Positions 5,204 to 6,781 of a DNA stretch of 6,781 nucleotides are shown here, piece after piece. How positions within the stretch are numbered: position 1 is the first letter of the stretch; each line of letters starts with the position of its first letter. The position numbers were made by a program, and so were the translations under genes. This stretch comes from Dysgonamonadaceae bacterium (GTDB lineage: Bacteria > Bacteroidota > Bacteroidia > Bacteroidales > Azobacteroidaceae), in the NCBI GenBank assembly GCA_031276105.1, contig JAISNS010000104.1:1-6781 (forward strand), given 5' to 3'. Under the pieces are notes generated by a model. It was given only the letters and a program-made list of their open reading frames with translations. It made no database searches and was not told where the DNA came from.

Positions 5204-6139
5204 ATGAAAACAAAAATTTTACTATTTATGCTATTTTTATTCACAGGAATAAAGACAATTGTTGCTGAGGACACATACATTCCGATGATTGTGCCCGGGA
5301 ATCAGTGGAATGAACTTGCTGAAAATATCTCATTACCTCCTGAATATCAATATGAAAGAACATACATAACAATTCTTGGAAATGATACAATTATAGATGA
5401 ATTAACCTATTACAAGCTATTGACGGCTAAAGACGCTTCTTCAAACGTATGGGAATCAAATGGTTATATCAGAGAGGATGCCGTCAATCAAAAAGTATAT
5501 TACAAACCGGAAAATCATCCCGAATGGCTACTCTATGATTTTGATGTTCAAGTCGGAGATATTATACAATCGTATGAGAATCAATATTCTTTTCAAGAAG
5601 TATCCATAACCGTTAGAGCTATTGATTATATCTCGACAGGCGACAAATTACGAAAAAAAATAACGGTTCGTTCGACTTGCTTTGATGAGGATGCTACTTA
5701 TTTTGAAGATCATGTTTGGATAGAAGGGATTGGCTGCATGGACGGTTTTTTGAGAAGTACTTTTGCCCTTAATCCGGACGGGCGTGAACAACTTTCATTA
5801 CTTTGTTTTTCCCAAAATGAAGAATTGATCTATAAACCGGCAGAAATCGGTATTGAGGACTGTTTTGTCTGGCGCTATCAGAATCAAACGGGTATTCGGG
5901 ATAGACAAGTTATGTCCGGTTGCTCTATCCGGATAATAGATAATACTTTATTCCTTTCTTTGGAACAAGACGCCACGTTTGAAATTGCCATATTGGACGC
6001 TGAAGGCAAGATTCTGTTGAAAGAAAACGGTCGCGGTAATCAATTTCAAACAAATATAAACCGGCTTTATTCAGGAGTTTATCTTGTAAATGTGCAAGCC
6101 GGAAATCAAGTTTTTAATTGTAAAATAATAAAAAAATAA
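5204..6139 (+). CDS. Exported protein with T9SS-type C-terminal sorting domain
   Basis: 311 residues, starting 3 bases after the lipoprotein stop. The N-terminus is a Sec signal peptide (MKTK, hydrophobic core, cleavage probably after Ala21 in TIVA-E). The mature body (about 22-235) is probably beta-rich, with repeated aromatic pairs (YYKLL, VYYKPE, LLYDFDVQVGD) and VWIEGIGCMDGF near 171-182, a pattern I associate with Bacteroidales secreted proteins of unknown function. Residues about 241-311 form a type A T9SS sorting domain: FEIAILDAEGKILLKE, then LYSGVYLVNVQAGN and the basic end KIIKK. This domain would take the protein through the outer membrane by the type IX secretion system, where it is usually removed and the cargo attached or released. 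Six cysteines remain in the mature protein. No enzyme motif is seen; an adhesin or structural surface role is a guess. Confidence 0.9.
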   Translation: MKTKILLFMLFLFTGIKTIVAEDTYIPMIVPGNQWNELAENISLPPEYQYERTYITILGNDTIIDELTYYKLLTAKDASSNVWESNGYIREDAVNQKVYYKPENHPEWLLYDFDVQVGDIIQSYENQYSFQEVSITVRAIDYISTGDKLRKKITVRSTCFDEDATYFEDHVWIEGIGCMDGFLRSTFALNPDGREQLSLLCFSQNEELIYKPAEIGIEDCFVWRYQNQTGIRDRQVMSGCSIRIIDNTLFLSLEQDATFEIAILDAEGKILLKENGRGNQFQTNINRLYSGVYLVNVQAGNQVFNCKIIKK

Positions 6140-6143
6140 GGTC

Positions 6144-6548
6144 ATGAAAACAACATTTCATTTTATATTTGTAATTCTATTGTTATCTATACCTTCTTTA
6201 TCATTTGCCCAGACGATAACGATAGGCAACCCAATTACAACAAATACTGTAATCGCTAATATCAAAAACAATGATGTAGTTTCTAAGACAATACAAGCAT
6301 CGGGCCGCATTGATTTTGCTTCCAAATCCGGCTATGTCAGGATATTGTTGTCTAATAATTCTAACTACGATTTATTGATATACGAAAGTATTCCATTGCT
6401 TACCAATAAAGGTACAGATATTTTCAATAATATCGCCATTGAAACGACTTTGATACCGCTGAATACTTTACCTAATGGAAATTACTATATCAATGTTCTG
6501 GACGAGCAAGGTAATATCGCAGTTCGAAAACTAATTCCGGTCTATTAA
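6144..6548 (+). CDS. Small secreted protein of unknown function, sorting-domain-like
   Basis: 134 residues, starting 4 bases after the preceding stop, so it is the third gene of the same operon. A Sec signal peptide with cleavage probably after Ala22 (LSFA-Q) leaves a mature protein of about 112 residues without cysteine. It is rich in Asn, Ile and Thr and likely all beta. The final part (LNTLPNGNYYINVLDEQGN, then a closing strand RKLIPVY) has the same pattern as the end of a T9SS C-terminal domain or of small DUF3244-like secreted proteins of Bacteroidota, here almost alone without a cargo. The ending lacks the basic KIIKK type tail of its neighbour. It may be a small periplasmic or surface accessory of the other two products; this is inferred from position only. 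Confidence 0.85.
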   Translation: MKTTFHFIFVILLLSIPSLSFAQTITIGNPITTNTVIANIKNNDVVSKTIQASGRIDFASKSGYVRILLSNNSNYDLLIYESIPLLTNKGTDIFNNIAIETTLIPLNTLPNGNYYINVLDEQGNIAVRKLIPVY

Positions 6549-6559
6549 TGATTTATATA

Positions 6560-6594
6560 AAAAGACAATTAGACAGTTTGATTGTCTTTTATCT
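6560..6594. terminator. Symmetric terminator hairpin, probably bidirectional
   Basis: AAAAGACAAT (6560-6569) and ATTGTCTTTT (6581-6590) form a perfect 10-base stem with an 11-base loop, starting 11 bases after the stop of the last operon gene. The stem ends in T4 in the plus direction, and on the minus strand it also ends in TTTT plus T-rich sequence, so it can terminate both ways. On the minus side it lies 11 bases after the stop of the small ORF at 6602-6709. The stem is GC-poor. Confidence 0.65.
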
Positions 6595-6601
6595 TAAAAA
6601 A

Positions 6602-6709
6602 TCATGACCAATTATCCATTTCCTGTCCCTGAATAAAATATTTCCCTCCCTTTTTCGTCTTAAAAAGCAGAGCTTCTTTGGGGTTACCCATATTTAAATT
6701 AAAAATCAT
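6602..6709 (-). CDS. Possible 35-residue small protein (uncertain)
   Basis: A minus-strand frame opens with ATG at 6709 (a second in-frame ATG at 6691 would give 29 residues) and ends with TGA at 6604-6602. The peptide has a natural composition, with blocks such as NPKEALLFKTKKGGKYF and QGQEMDNWS. The frame fills most of the gap between the operon terminator and the ferredoxin-like gene, and a terminator-capable hairpin follows its stop by 11 bases. Against it: the length is short, no promoter is recognised, the longer start overlaps the first two bases of the divergent ferredoxin start codon, and I recognise no family. It could also be the tail of a decayed gene. Confidence 0.35.
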   Translation of the reverse strand: MIFNLNMGNPKEALLFKTKKGGKYFIQGQEMDNWS

Positions 6710-6781
6710 GTTTGGTAAAAAAAGAGAAAAAAGAAAAGCAATGATATACATAACCGACTGTACCGGTTGTGGCCGTTGTAT
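6708..6781 (+). CDS. 4Fe-4S ferredoxin-like protein, N-terminal end (3' truncated)
   Basis: The frame begins at ATG 6708 and runs off the window after about 24 codons. It reads MFGKKREKRKAM, then IYITDCTGCGRC, in which CxxCxxC is the first part of a 4Fe-4S cluster motif; the fourth cysteine (usually CP) lies beyond the edge. Short bacterial-type ferredoxins carry electrons between oxidoreductases in the cytoplasm. An in-frame ATG at 6741 would remove the lysine/arginine-rich lead and place the motif near the N-terminus, the more usual ferredoxin layout, so the start is uncertain. It lies beyond a terminator and is not part of the exported-protein operon. No clear TAnnTTTG promoter is visible upstream. 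Confidence 0.7.
   Translation, partial: MFGKKREKRKAMIYITDCTGCGRC

Overview
The window looks like chromosomal DNA from a member of the Bacteroidota, most likely order Bacteroidales. Three things point there. The ribosomal protein S10 reads as a Bacteroidales-type 101-residue protein. Candidate promoters match the -33 TTG / -7 TAnnTTTG pattern of the Bacteroidota primary sigma factor rather than -35/-10 boxes. The secreted proteins have a Bacteroidota lipoprotein signal and a type IX secretion (T9SS) C-terminal domain. The species cannot be named from the sequence.

Layout. Positions 1-138 (+) are the last 45 codons of a PstS-type phosphate-binding protein. Positions 139-380 are a convergent intergenic region with a large two-armed palindromic repeat, a small GC-rich dyad and a terminator for the minus strand. 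Positions 381-686 (-) hold rpsJ, which stands alone with its own promoter, leader and terminator; this gene normally lies inside the str/S10 ribosomal protein cluster. Positions 886-1332 (-) hold methylglyoxal synthase. Positions 1409-3768 (-) hold a two-gene operon: mtaB, a tRNA methylthiotransferase, overlaps by 4 bases a GT2 glycosyltransferase.

Positions 3769-4348 are a 580-base divergent intergenic region. It has a promoter for mtaB on one side. On the other side is a promoter for the plus strand carrying two dyads, followed by a leader of about 300 bases with a possible 40-codon leader peptide and hairpins. Positions 4349-6548 (+) are a tight three-gene operon (gaps of 3 and 4 bases) of exported proteins: a probable surface lipoprotein, a T9SS cargo-like protein with a C-terminal sorting domain, and a small secreted protein that resembles such a domain on its own. 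None has a recognisable enzyme motif. The operon ends at a symmetric terminator hairpin that could also serve a small minus-strand ORF (6602-6709). The window ends in the start of a 4Fe-4S ferredoxin-like gene.

How the parts relate. The minus-strand genes and pstS are housekeeping (translation, tRNA modification, phosphate uptake, methylglyoxal bypass, glycan synthesis). The plus-strand trio is visibly more AT-rich and looks like an accessory cell-envelope module. The most interesting points are the solitary rpsJ transcription unit and the exported-protein operon with its elaborate promoter and leader.
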